Source: Nocardiopsis alborubida
Lineage (GTDB): Bacteria; Actinomycetota; Actinomycetes; Streptosporangiales; Streptosporangiaceae
Assembly: GCF_012396365.1 (NCBI RefSeq)
Contig: NZ_JAAXPG010000001.1
Span: 1-64,000 of the forward strand
DNA length: 64,000 nucleotides
Reading direction: 5' to 3'
A program made the position numbers and the translations under genes. Below the pieces are notes generated by a model. It did no database searches. It saw nothing but the letters and a program-made list of their open reading frames with translations, and was not told where the DNA came from. Positions 43,488-52,484 of this stretch are shown piece after piece (position 1 is the stretch's first letter; the number at the start of each line of letters is the position of its first letter).

Positions 43488-43928
43488 ATGACCGAGAATC
43501 CGCTCGTGTCCCGTCTGGGGGACGTCACCGCGCTGCTCGCCAGAGCCGTGGTCGGCGTCGTCTTCATCGCGCACGGCTGGCCGAAGATGTCCAGCCTCGA
43601 AGGCACCGCCCAGGGCTTCGCGTCCATGGGGATACCCTTCCCGCAGTTCGCCGCGCTCCTGGGCGCGAGCATCGAGGTGGGCGCCGGGCTGGCCCTCATC
43701 ATCGGGTTCGCCCTGCCGCTGGCCGGACTCCTCCTGGCCCTCATGATGGCCGGTGCCTACTTCTTCGCCCACGTCGGAGACCCGCTGGTCGGCGGCTTCG
43801 AACTCGTGCTGGTCCTCGGCGCCGCAGCCCTGGCCCTCGGGTTCGCGGGCGGCCGCCTCTCCGTGGACCGCCTCATGCCGTGGGGACGCCCCCGCCGCCG
43901 GACCCCTGAACCGGTACCGGCCTCCTGA
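43488..43928 (+). CDS. DoxX-family membrane protein
   Basis: 146 residues with four membrane helices. Family motif at the start: LLARAVVGVVFIAHGWPKMS, then FPQFAALLGASIEVGAGLAL and GAYFFAHVGDPLVGGFELVL. DoxX proteins act in membrane-associated redox stress responses, in mycobacteria together with SodA and a thiol transferase. Downstream of MarR, which probably controls it. Confidence 0.9.
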   Translation: MTENPLVSRLGDVTALLARAVVGVVFIAHGWPKMSSLEGTAQGFASMGIPFPQFAALLGASIEVGAGLALIIGFALPLAGLLLALMMAGAYFFAHVGDPLVGGFELVLVLGAAALALGFAGGRLSVDRLMPWGRPRRRTPEPVPAS

Positions 43929-44164
43929 CCAGTGCGTCCGGGCCGCCCGCCGCCGGAGGCGGACGGCCCGGGTGCCGCGCACCCCTTTTTCTTAACTTGT
44001 TTATCCAAATTCACTTTCCCCTCATAAAGAACAACCAACTCTTTCGCTCTCCTTCGCGACAACGGATCTTCATGAACGACAGGTAGAATTCGGTGCACCC
44101 GAAACACTGAGCGGGACCGTGCTCGGGCCCGCCCCGTGTGCCCCGCCCGCCGAACGGGAGCGCC
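43929..44164. promoter_or_regulatory. AT-rich promoter region of the conflict operon
   Basis: The only strongly AT-rich patch for several kb (43985-44095). TAGAAT at ~44087 could be a -10 element. It precedes the protease gene that heads the four-gene operon. Confidence 0.4.
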
Positions 44165-45100
44165 GTGTCCCACCTGGCCCCCCGCCCCCTCGCCCCCGAC
44201 TGGCAGTTGCGCGTCACCGACCGCGGCGGCACGGCCCTGCACGGAGCCGCGGTACTGGTCGCACCCGGATACGCGATCACCTGCGCGCACGTCGTCAGTG
44301 AGGCCGTCGCCGGGTCCGGCGCCCCCGCCGGGCCCGGCAGCGCCGTACGCCTGGACGCCCCGCGCGGCCTCCCGGGCTGGGAGGCCGCCGCCACGGTCGC
44401 CGCGGACGGCTGGTGGTGGGAGGGCTCCGCGCCCTGGGACGCGGCGGTGCTGCGCCTGGACCGGCCCGCACCGGCCCCTCCCGCCGCCCCCGGGCGCTAC
44501 CGCGTCGGCGACCGGGTCCGCGTCCTCGGCTTCCCCCGCGCCGAGAACGGACTCTGGGTGACCGGGCGGACCACCGGAACCGGGGGCAGCCGATTCGGCT
44601 ACGTCCAGATCGACGTCGACTCCCGGGCGGGGTTCACCGTCCTGCCGGGCTTCAGCGGCAGCGGTGTCCGAGAGGAGAGGGGGAACGCCCTCCTCGGCCT
44701 GCTCTGCGAGGCGACCGGCAGCGGCAGGGCGGGCTGGATGATTCCGATGGAGGCGATCCCCCGGGTGTGGCCGACCGAGCGGACCGCCGCGGACGCGGCG
44801 GCGAACGGCGGGCGGGAGGCGCTCACGCGTACCGCCCAGGCGATGACCGACCTGCGCACGCTGCTCCTGCCCGACCTGCGCCTGGACCTGTACGTCGCGC
44901 TCGACCCCCGGCTGCGCCGCAGGCTCCGCGCCGACCAGGACCTGCTCTCCTTCGCCACTCAGCTGGTCTCCCTCGCCCACGGTGAGTACGGACTCCTCGA
45001 CGAGGTGCTCGCCCTCCTCGACGCGAGGGAGGACGGGGGAGCGGGGATGCTCCGGGTCCGCGAGGCCGCGGCCCCGCTCCTGGGGAGTCCGCCCGGGTGA
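44165..45100 (+). CDS. Trypsin-like serine protease with C-terminal effector-associated domain
   Basis: 311 residues from the GTG at 44165 (GTG 44138 is possible). Residues ~8-200 are a trypsin-fold protease with a full triad: His42 in TCAHVV, Asp92 in WDAAVLRL and Ser164 in PGFSGSG. No signal peptide, so it acts in the cytoplasm. The C-terminal ~85 residues (LRTLLLPDLRLDLYVALDPRL through AAAPLL) are helical and clearly align with the N-terminal domain of the next gene product (LRCVLLPDAREQLAYQLPTR through AAEPLV). Such effector-associated domains (EADs) are proposed to recruit effectors by self-interaction. First gene of the protease-VMAP-MoxR-vWA/STAND operon; overlaps VMAP by four bases. 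Confidence 0.9.
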   Translation: MSHLAPRPLAPDWQLRVTDRGGTALHGAAVLVAPGYAITCAHVVSEAVAGSGAPAGPGSAVRLDAPRGLPGWEAAATVAADGWWWEGSAPWDAAVLRLDRPAPAPPAAPGRYRVGDRVRVLGFPRAENGLWVTGRTTGTGGSRFGYVQIDVDSRAGFTVLPGFSGSGVREERGNALLGLLCEATGSGRAGWMIPMEAIPRVWPTERTAADAAANGGREALTRTAQAMTDLRTLLLPDLRLDLYVALDPRLRRRLRADQDLLSFATQLVSLAHGEYGLLDEVLALLDAREDGGAGMLRVREAAAPLLGSPPG

Positions 45101-46716
45101 GCGAGACGACGGCCACGGCTGGGGACCAGGCCCCGACCGGGGGACGACCGCCACCGGACGGCGGCCGGTTCCTCCCGGAGGACGCCGGACGGCCGGTCCC
45201 GGCCGACGGCGGGGTGGAGGAACTGGTCGACGCCCTGTGCGCGCTCAGGTGCGTCCTCCTCCCGGACGCCCGCGAGCAGCTGGCCTACCAGCTGCCGACC
45301 CGGGTCCGCCGAAACCTGCGGCTGGAGGGCTCGGCGGTCGAGTTCGCCCGCCACCTGGTCCACCTCTGCCGGGAGCAGGTGCGCCTGGGCTGCCTCGTGC
45401 GCTGGATCCTCTACCTGGAGGAGCACGGCCGCAGCTCGCTGGCGGCGGCCCGGGCCGCGGAGCCGCTGGTCCACGCCGAGGAGTGGGAGCAGCTGTGCCG
45501 CCTCCTGCCCGAGGGGACCACCGACGCCGACGTCGGCCTCGTCCGCCGGGAACTGGGGGAACACCCCCCGGAACTGGTCGCGGAGGCCTTCGAGGCAGCC
45601 CGGACCGACCGGCTCGCCCCGGCCGAGGCGCCGCCGCACACGGCCTGGGACCGGCTCGTGGACCTGGCCGAGATGACCGTGCCCGAGGGCGCCGAACTCC
45701 CGCTGCGGGTGTTCTGCGCCCTGTTGCCCTGCGCCGTCCCGCTGCGCGACTGCGCCGACCTGCTCCTGCTCTGGGGCGGCGGGCGGCGGGAGGGCGCGGC
45801 CGCCCCGCCGGGGCCGCGCGCGCCCGCCCGGCTCGTCGTGCACGTCACCCAGGGCGAGAGCAGGGACCGCTACGACGTCGAGTACTGGACGGTGCTCAGC
45901 GAGAGGCGGGGCAGGGCCCCGGACTTCTGCGGCCACGGACACACCCCCCACATGGAGGCCGAACGCATCGGCGCCCACGTCGGGGGCCTGCTCACCCTGT
46001 TGGAGGTGGACCACCGCACGGGGTACCACGAGGGCGTGCGGGTCGAGCTGGTCGGACGGCTGGACCTGCTCCGCCGCCTGGAGGCCGAGCGCTGGCAGGA
46101 GGCCGGGGAGGGTGACCGCAGGCTCGGCTCCCGGGCCCAGGTGGTCTACCGGGCGGAGGAACTGGTGGACTCCGCGCGCGGCGACACCGCGCAGGCCCGG
46201 CGGACCTGCGCCCGCCGGTGGGAGGGGCTCGCGAGCGCGTGCGAGGTGCTGCACCTGGACACCGCGCACGAGGCCGGGAAGAGGAGGCGCAGGGGCGGGC
46301 GGACCTACCGCGAGCCCCTGGCCGAACGGCTCCAGGACGACAGGATCGTCGTCCTCTCCGTTCCCTCACATCTAGACGAATGCCACATGTCGGTCTGGTC
46401 GGCGCTCATGATCGGAGTTCCGGTCGTGGTTTGGCGTTCCGCCGATAATGGTCCGGGGGCAAGTCCGTGGCTCAATCTGGGAAAGGTGGGGCGGGAGGTG
46501 GCAGTGTCACCTGAAAGAATACGGGAGCTTCCCAAGGCGCTCCACCAATCGCGTTCCGGATGCGTTTCCCCGGACGATACCGGGTACATCGAAGAAAGCT
46601 TCGAGGTCGCCGTCTTCTACCACGACACCCTTCCGGTTCTGCCCGCTCCCAGACCGATGACCCCCCCACAGCATCCGACAGCCCCCCTTGGGCGCGGCTC
46701 GAAGGGCCTGCCATGA
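45097..46716 (+). CDS. VMAP (vWA-MoxR-associated protein) of a ternary conflict system
   Basis: 539 residues, GTG start overlapping the protease stop (GTGA). Residues ~36-125 are an EAD-like helical domain shared with the protease. The middle (AWDRLVDLAEMTVPEGAELP, ARLVVHVTQGESRDRYDVEY) and C-terminal part (IVVLSVPSHLDECHMSVWSA LMIGVPVVVWRS, then VGREVAVSPERIRELPKALH) match the VMAP core regions as I recall them from the vWA-MoxR-VMAP systems described by the Aravind group. The C-terminal module is thought to act in signalling to the effector; its chemistry is unknown. The 3' end is less GC-rich than the rest. Overlaps the MoxR gene (ATGA). Confidence 0.82.
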   Translation: MSETTATAGDQAPTGGRPPPDGGRFLPEDAGRPVPADGGVEELVDALCALRCVLLPDAREQLAYQLPTRVRRNLRLEGSAVEFARHLVHLCREQVRLGCLVRWILYLEEHGRSSLAAARAAEPLVHAEEWEQLCRLLPEGTTDADVGLVRRELGEHPPELVAEAFEAARTDRLAPAEAPPHTAWDRLVDLAEMTVPEGAELPLRVFCALLPCAVPLRDCADLLLLWGGGRREGAAAPPGPRAPARLVVHVTQGESRDRYDVEYWTVLSERRGRAPDFCGHGHTPHMEAERIGAHVGGLLTLLEVDHRTGYHEGVRVELVGRLDLLRRLEAERWQEAGEGDRRLGSRAQVVYRAEELVDSARGDTAQARRTCARRWEGLASACEVLHLDTAHEAGKRRRRGGRTYREPLAERLQDDRIVVLSVPSHLDECHMSVWSALMIGVPVVVWRSADNGPGASPWLNLGKVGREVAVSPERIRELPKALHQSRSGCVSPDDTGYIEESFEVAVFYHDTLPVLPAPRPMTPPQHPTAPLGRGSKGLP

Positions 46717-47891
46717 CCACACCAGCCGAACCCGGACCGACCAGCTCCGCGCCGGAGTGGTGGGTCTTCCACGGCACAGGTCAGCCCCGCCCGCACCTGG
46801 ACCTCGCCGCCCAGCTCCCCCCGCCTCCCCGGTGGCGCGCCTACGGCGGCGGGCAGGACCCCACCGGAAGCGGCGCGGACCCCCCGCTCTACGACCCGGG
46901 GCCGCGGGCCGCCGAGCCCGCCGCCGAGAGCGAGCGCCACCTGGGTCCCGTCCGTCCCTGGAACTTCCCCGTTCCCCTGGGACCGCACCGCCGCCAGCTG
47001 CTGGACAAGGTCAACGCGGCCATCTGCCTGCGCCGACCGCTGCTGCTGGTGGGCCCGCCCGGGGTCGGCAAGTCCAGCCTCGCCCACCAGATCTCCCGTG
47101 AGCTGGGCCTGGGCCGCGTCCTGCGCTGGGCCGTCACCAGCCGCAGCACCGTGCGCGACGGCCTGTACGCCTACGACCCCCTCACCCAGATCCACGACCT
47201 CAACCTGGAGAACGCCCGCAACCGGGCCCGGGGCGCCCGGGACCGCCGCTACGCGAGCGCCGGCGGCACCGAGGCCGACGCCCACCTGCGCAGCAGCGCC
47301 GAGTCGATCGGCCGCTACCTCACCCTGGGGCCCCTGGGCACCGCCTTCCTGCCCACCCGGCTGCCCCGGGTGCTCCTGGTCGACGACTTCGACCTGGGCG
47401 ACTTCGACCTGCCCGGCGACCTGCTCGACCTGTTCGAGAACGGCGGCTACACCGTCCCCGAACTGGGCAGGCTCGCCAACGTGGCCGGGGCGATCCCGGT
47501 GGCCACCGACGACCCCGGCCGCACGGCGGTGGTCGAACGCGGCGAGGTCCTGTGCTCGGCCTTCCCCGTCACGGTGGTGACCTGCAACGACGACCGGGAC
47601 CTGCCGCCCGCCTTCCTGCGCCGCTGCATCCCGGTGCGGATGGGGCTGCCGGACGAGGACGAGCTGGTGGCCGCCGTGGCCGGGCACTTCGACGGCGACC
47701 CGCCCACCGGTACGCGGACCCTGGTCACCGAGTTCCTGCGCAGGAGCGCCGAGGGCCACGGACTCGCCGTGGACCAGCTGCTCAACGCCGTGCACCTGGT
47801 CGGCGCCATGGGACAGGGCGAGCCCGGTCCCGAACAGGTCCGCCACCTCTGCGACCTGCTCTGGCACCGCCTCACGGAAACCCCGGGATGA
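46713..47891 (+). CDS. MoxR-type AAA+ ATPase of the conflict system
   Basis: 392 residues from the ATG at 46713 overlapping the VMAP stop. A ~90-residue N-terminal region typical of this clade (PEWWVFHGTGQPRPHLDLAA, PPPPRWRAYGGG) leads into the AAA+ core: Walker A GPPGVGKSS, LRWAVTSRSTVRDGLYAYDP, Walker B VLLVDDFD, sensor FPVTVVTCNDDRDLPPAFLR RCIPVRM with the arginine finger. MoxR ATPases work with vWA proteins as remodelling chaperones; here the vWA partner is the next gene, overlapped by four bases (ATGA). Confidence 0.92.
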   Translation: MTTPAEPGPTSSAPEWWVFHGTGQPRPHLDLAAQLPPPPRWRAYGGGQDPTGSGADPPLYDPGPRAAEPAAESERHLGPVRPWNFPVPLGPHRRQLLDKVNAAICLRRPLLLVGPPGVGKSSLAHQISRELGLGRVLRWAVTSRSTVRDGLYAYDPLTQIHDLNLENARNRARGARDRRYASAGGTEADAHLRSSAESIGRYLTLGPLGTAFLPTRLPRVLLVDDFDLGDFDLPGDLLDLFENGGYTVPELGRLANVAGAIPVATDDPGRTAVVERGEVLCSAFPVTVVTCNDDRDLPPAFLRRCIPVRMGLPDEDELVAAVAGHFDGDPPTGTRTLVTEFLRRSAEGHGLAVDQLLNAVHLVGAMGQGEPGPEQVRHLCDLLWHRLTETPG

Positions 47892-50800
47892 GCCCCGCGC
47901 ACCAGCCGGGGGACGACCGCCCCCGGGGCTCCGGCGACCGGTCGGGCGGTTCCCCGGGGGGCCTCACCCCCACGGAGTGGGCGGACGCGCTCCACCTGGC
48001 GGCTCTCCAGGCGCGTGCCGAGGCCGCGCGCCGCGAACGGCCGGTCTTCCCCGCGCCGCCCGCCGACGGGCGGCCGCCCGGGGAGGCCTCCGCCTCCGGC
48101 ACGCCCCCGGGGGAGGCCGGGCTCCGCGCGGACGCGCCGGGGAGCGCGGAACCCTGCCCGCCGCCCGGCACGGACACCGGTACCGCCCGGCCCCCGGGGC
48201 TCCCCGACGGCGGGGCCGCGGCCGCCGGCAGCGGCCCCGCCACCGGGCACGACCCGCGTGAGCGGCCCCCGGACCCGCCACCCGGCCGGGAGCGGACACC
48301 TCCGCGGGAGCGCCGGGACCCGGGAGACGGCAGGCCGCCGACGGAGCCCCACGGGTTCGTCCAGCCGGTCCTGCACCGGCGCCAGGAGCTGGTCGCGGCG
48401 CTGGGGCCCTTCCACCTCACCGAGCCCCGGGGGCGGCCGGACGGCATCGACCCGGAGGGCACCGCGCGCAACTACGCGCGCGCTCTCCTGGACAGCCTCC
48501 ACTGGCCCGAGGACGAGCGCGAGGACGTCGGCGTCCCGGTGGTGCCGCGGCCGCGAGCGCGTCGTGAGCGGGTGGCGGACCTCACCCTCCTCGTCGACGA
48601 CGGCGTCACCATGGCCTTCCAGCGCGGCCTGGCCGCCGAGTTCGTCCGGCTCGCGCGCTCCGGCGGGATCTTCCGCGAGGTCGCCTCCCTGTACTTCGAC
48701 TCCGGGCGCACCGGCAGCCCCAGGCTGCGCGACGGGCACGGACGCCCCGGCCGCCTCGGCGGGGGCCGCGCGCACGTGGTCCTGTTCCTCACCGACGGGC
48801 TCGGCGGCGCCTGGCGCGACCGCGGGTTCCAGGACTGGGTCGCCGCGGCCGCGGGCCGCGGCGCGGTCGCGATCCTCCACCTGCTCCAGCCCCGCCTGTG
48901 GCGGCGCGGCGGCATCGCCACCGCCCCCATGGAGCTGGGCGCGCCCGGGGCCGCCGGCCCCTGTGCCGCGAACACGCGGTACGCGCGGGAGCGCACGCTG
49001 ACCGATCCGGAGGAGGAGGGGCGCGCGCAGGGGGCGCTCGTGCCCGTGCTGCCGCTGGACCCCCGAACGATCCGGGACTGGGCGGTCTTCGCGATGGGAC
49101 GGGGCCGCGGGCGCCTGTGGGCGCACACCGCGCGGTTCCCCGCGGGGGAGGACCCCGCCCCCGCCGAGGCGCCGGACGCGTGGGATCCCGGGTTCGACGC
49201 CGAACGGGAGGCGCGGCGCTTCCGGCAGCTGGCCAGTCCCGAGGCGTTCGACCTGGCGGTGGCCCTGGCCGCCGTGCCGCTGGACCCGCGCCTGGTGGAG
49301 GCGGTCTGCGAGGACGTGCTCGGCCGCGCCACGCCCTCGGAGCTGACGGAGGTCTTCTTCAGCGGGCTGGTGCGCGGGGCCGGCGGCCGGGAGGAGGACG
49401 GGCCGGTCGGGTGGGACTTCCGCCCGGGGGTCCGGCGGGCCCTGCTGTCACTGGGCGGCCGGGTCTCCGACATCCGCCGGGTGCTCGGCCTGGCGGCGGA
49501 GCGCCTGCGGTGGGTGGACCCCTGGTTCGACGCCCTGCGCCTCATGCTGCGGGGCAGGCACGACGACCTCCCGAAAAGGACGCGGGTGTCCCACCACTGG
49601 GCCAATTCCATGCTCCCCGCGGTGGAGAGCGCGGCCCTCACCCGGCGTTACGCCGAACCGATCAGGGAATACGCCGACATCTCCGGGACGGGTGCGACCC
49701 GCGGTGCGCAGGAAACGCAGGAGGCGGGTACGCCGTCGCCCGCTGGTCTAGTATTACCGAAGGTTTCCGGATCTGCGCGTGTGGGCGGGAACAACGGCTG
49801 GAAGGCGCGGAACAGAACACCCTTTTCTGAACGGTCGGGGAAAGAAACTCATATGGCCACAAAACTGTCAAATGAGGATATTATGCAAGAATCTGGCGAC
49901 CAGTCCAGCGGTCGTACGTCCCGATCGTCCACGAGTGGCCGACCGCTCAACGCGGTCTGGGTCCAGGTTCCGCGCCGCAACAGCGCCTTCACCGGGCGCG
50001 AGGAACTCCTCTCCGCGCTGCGGGGACAGCTCCTCAAGGGAAGGCGCCAGGTCATCACCGCCCTGAACGGGATGTCGGGGGTCGGCAAGACCGAGCTCGC
50101 CAAGGAGTACCTGTACCGGTACGCGTCCGACTACGACCTCATCTGCTGGATCCCCGCGGCCCACAGCAACCAGCTGCGGGAGAGCTTCTCCGTCCTCGCG
50201 TCCAGGCTCAGGCTGGACAGCGCGGGCGCGGGCAGCGGACACGTCCTGGAGAACGTCCTGGAGGCGCTGCGCCAGGGTGTGGAATACCCGCGCTGGCTCC
50301 TCGTCTTCGACAACGCGCAGGCCCGGTCCGAACTGGATCAGTATCTTCCTGTCGGGGGCGAGGGCCACGTGATCATCACTTCTCGGGACTCCAGCTGGAC
50401 GGTGCGGGGCGGCGACGCCTACCTCTCCGTCCGCGAGTTCGACCGGGCCGAGAGCATCGAGCTGCTGAAACGGCGCGGACCCGCGTCGCTGTCCGACGAG
50501 GAGGCCGACCAGCTGGCGCACGAGCTGGGCGACCTGCCGCTGGCCCTCAACCAGGCCGCCGTGTGGCTGCACGAGAGCGGGATGGCCACCGAGGAGTACC
50601 TGCGCCAGTTCGCGGAGAAGAGCCAGGAGATGCTCGACCTCCTGCGCCCGGTGGACAGCGCCTACCCGGTGGCCGTCGCCGCCGCCTGGAACGTGTCCCT
50701 GGACCGGCTGGCCACCACCAACCCGGCGGCGCTCCAGCTGCTCCAGCTCTGCTCCTTCATGGCGACGGCACCCATCCCCCGGACGCTGTTCAACTTCGCC

Positions 50801-52432
50801 CGGGGCATCGAGGGCCCCGCGGAGCTGCGCGGAGCCCTGGAGGACCCGGCCAGGCTCGGCATGGCGATCCGCGACATCGGGCGCAACAGCCTCGCCCACA
50901 TCGACCACCAGCGCAACACCGTCTCCCTGCACCGGCTGGTGCAGCGCGCCGTACAGGCGCCGATGAGCGACGAGGAGCGCGAGGAGATGCGCCACTGCGC
51001 CCACCAGCTGCTGGGCCGCAACGACCTCCAGGTGGTGGACGTGGACGCCTCGCAGCGCTACACCGAACTGCTGCCGCACGTGTGGGCCTCCGAGCTGTGG
51101 AACTGCACCGACCCCTGGGCGCGCAACCTGGTGGTGCAGACGTGCCGGGTCGCGACGCTGCGCCAGGAGTTCGACGACGCCCGCCGCCTGGGCGAGACCG
51201 CCCACGAGTGGTGGCGCCTGCAACTGGGCGAGAACCACCCCTCCACCCTGGGCATGGCGATCCAGATCTCCACGGCGATGCGCGGGCAGGGCTACCTGGA
51301 GCAGGCGCTCGCGCTGTGCGAGTCCACCCTGGGCACCCTGCGCGAGACACAGAACCCCGAGGACCCCGAGACCCTGGAGGCGGAGATCGAGCACATCCGC
51401 ACCCTGCGCTTCCTGGGCCGGTTCCGCGACTCGCTGACGGCGGCGGCCGACGCCTACCACCGCCGGGTGCGCCTCTTCGGAGAGGACGACCCGCACACCC
51501 TGGTCACCGCCCACTTCCGCGCCTTCAACCTCCTGCTCAGCGGTGACCCGGAAGCCGCCACCGACCAGTACCGCGACACGCTGGCACGGCTGGAGGCCGT
51601 CTTCGGCCCGGACCACCCGCGCACCCTCGGCACCAACAACGGCTACGCCGAGGCGCTGATGGAGAAGGGCCGCTACCGGGAGGCCGAGGAGATCCAGGCC
51701 CACCAGGTCGAGCGGGCCATCGGCCTGATCGGGGAGGACGACAACCGCGTCCTGCGCAACCAGCGGACGCTGGCCGTCATGCGCCGGCGCGTCGGCCACC
51801 ACCGGGAGGCGCTCGTCCTGTCGGAGCGCGCCTGGCAGCGATTCCGGGTCAAGCACGGCGTGGACGACAACGAGACCATGTACGCCGCTCTGGTGCACTC
51901 GATGTCCCTGAGCGCGGTCAACCAGCACGACGAGGCGCTGGAGCTGGCCCAGACCACCGGGGAGCGCTACGTCAAGCTCCTGGGCGAACGCCACCCCTAC
52001 GTGGGCGCGGCCGACGTCAACCGGGCGATCATCCTGCGCCGCCTGGGCAGGGCTGCCGAGGCCCGCCAGTTGGACGAGCGCTCGCTGGAGCTGTTCCTGG
52101 ACCGGCTCGGCACCCATCACCCCAGCACCCTGGCCTGCCTGGTGAACCTGGCCAACGACCACTTCCTCATGGGCGACGCGGCCGGCGCCCGGGAACGGGA
52201 CGAGGAGGCGCTGCGCGGCTGCGAGGAGGCGCTGGGGGCCGCGCATCCGCTGACCCTGCTGGCCCGCCGCAACCTGCTCGTGGACCGCAGGGCCCAGGGC
52301 GAGGACGTCGACGCCGGGTTCGTCGCCGTGGAGGACGGCTACCGCGAGGTGATGGGGTCGGACCACCCCGCCACGCTCAGTCTCCGCAGGACCGTGCGCG
52401 GGGACGCCGACATCTACCTCGCCCAGATGTGA
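47888..52432 (+). CDS. Giant vWA-like / NB-ARC STAND NTPase / TPR protein
   Basis: 1514 residues in one uninterrupted frame from the ATG at 47888. Residues ~1-655: Pro-rich N-terminal region after TPTEWADALHLAALQ, then a vWA-like domain (ADLTLLVDDGVTMAFQRGLA, VVLFLTDGLGGAW) whose MIDAS DxSxS is degenerate (DDGVT), and the RLWRRGGIATAPMEL SAV_2336-type tail. Residues ~700-1020: NB-ARC NTPase with Walker A NGMSGVGKTELA, WLLVFDNA (Walker B), VIITSRD and GDLPLALNQAA. The rest is TPR repeats (ENHPSTLGMA, EDDPHTLVTAH, GPDHPRTLGTNNG). The junction 49740-49880 is AT-rich and contains GGGGAAAG before an ATG at 49853, so a separate 859-residue NB-ARC-TPR product may also be made. Confidence 0.85.
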   Translation: MSPAHQPGDDRPRGSGDRSGGSPGGLTPTEWADALHLAALQARAEAARRERPVFPAPPADGRPPGEASASGTPPGEAGLRADAPGSAEPCPPPGTDTGTARPPGLPDGGAAAAGSGPATGHDPRERPPDPPPGRERTPPRERRDPGDGRPPTEPHGFVQPVLHRRQELVAALGPFHLTEPRGRPDGIDPEGTARNYARALLDSLHWPEDEREDVGVPVVPRPRARRERVADLTLLVDDGVTMAFQRGLAAEFVRLARSGGIFREVASLYFDSGRTGSPRLRDGHGRPGRLGGGRAHVVLFLTDGLGGAWRDRGFQDWVAAAAGRGAVAILHLLQPRLWRRGGIATAPMELGAPGAAGPCAANTRYARERTLTDPEEEGRAQGALVPVLPLDPRTIRDWAVFAMGRGRGRLWAHTARFPAGEDPAPAEAPDAWDPGFDAEREARRFRQLASPEAFDLAVALAAVPLDPRLVEAVCEDVLGRATPSELTEVFFSGLVRGAGGREEDGPVGWDFRPGVRRALLSLGGRVSDIRRVLGLAAERLRWVDPWFDALRLMLRGRHDDLPKRTRVSHHWANSMLPAVESAALTRRYAEPIREYADISGTGATRGAQETQEAGTPSPAGLVLPKVSGSARVGGNNGWKARNRTPFSERSGKETHMATKLSNEDIMQESGDQSSGRTSRSSTSGRPLNAVWVQVPRRNSAFTGREELLSALRGQLLKGRRQVITALNGMSGVGKTELAKEYLYRYASDYDLICWIPAAHSNQLRESFSVLASRLRLDSAGAGSGHVLENVLEALRQGVEYPRWLLVFDNAQARSELDQYLPVGGEGHVIITSRDSSWTVRGGDAYLSVREFDRAESIELLKRRGPASLSDEEADQLAHELGDLPLALNQAAVWLHESGMATEEYLRQFAEKSQEMLDLLRPVDSAYPVAVAAAWNVSLDRLATTNPAALQLLQLCSFMATAPIPRTLFNFARGIEGPAELRGALEDPARLGMAIRDIGRNSLAHIDHQRNTVSLHRLVQRAVQAPMSDEEREEMRHCAHQLLGRNDLQVVDVDASQRYTELLPHVWASELWNCTDPWARNLVVQTCRVATLRQEFDDARRLGETAHEWWRLQLGENHPSTLGMAIQISTAMRGQGYLEQALALCESTLGTLRETQNPEDPETLEAEIEHIRTLRFLGRFRDSLTAAADAYHRRVRLFGEDDPHTLVTAHFRAFNLLLSGDPEAATDQYRDTLARLEAVFGPDHPRTLGTNNGYAEALMEKGRYREAEEIQAHQVERAIGLIGEDDNRVLRNQRTLAVMRRRVGHHREALVLSERAWQRFRVKHGVDDNETMYAALVHSMSLSAVNQHDEALELAQTTGERYVKLLGERHPYVGAADVNRAIILRRLGRAAEARQLDERSLELFLDRLGTHHPSTLACLVNLANDHFLMGDAAGARERDEEALRGCEEALGAAHPLTLLARRNLLVDRRAQGEDVDAGFVAVEDGYREVMGSDHPATLSLRRTVRGDADIYLAQM
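49740..49855 (+). promoter_or_regulatory. Internal promoter/start candidate inside the vWA-STAND frame
   Basis: GC falls sharply here. TAGTAT (~49749) resembles a -10 box; GGGGAAAG lies seven bases before the ATG at 49853, which opens MATKLSNEDIMQ. No in-frame stop separates the two modules. Confidence 0.45.
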
Positions 52433-52439
52433 CCGGTCG

Positions 52440-52465
52440 CGGTCCGGGGCGCACTCCCCGGACCG
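52440..52465. terminator. Terminator at the end of the conflict operon
   Basis: CGGTCCGGGG and CCCCGGACCG pair around CGCACT, eight bases after the stop and between convergent genes. Confidence 0.65.
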
Positions 52466-52484
52466 TTCGCGCCGTTCGCGCCGT

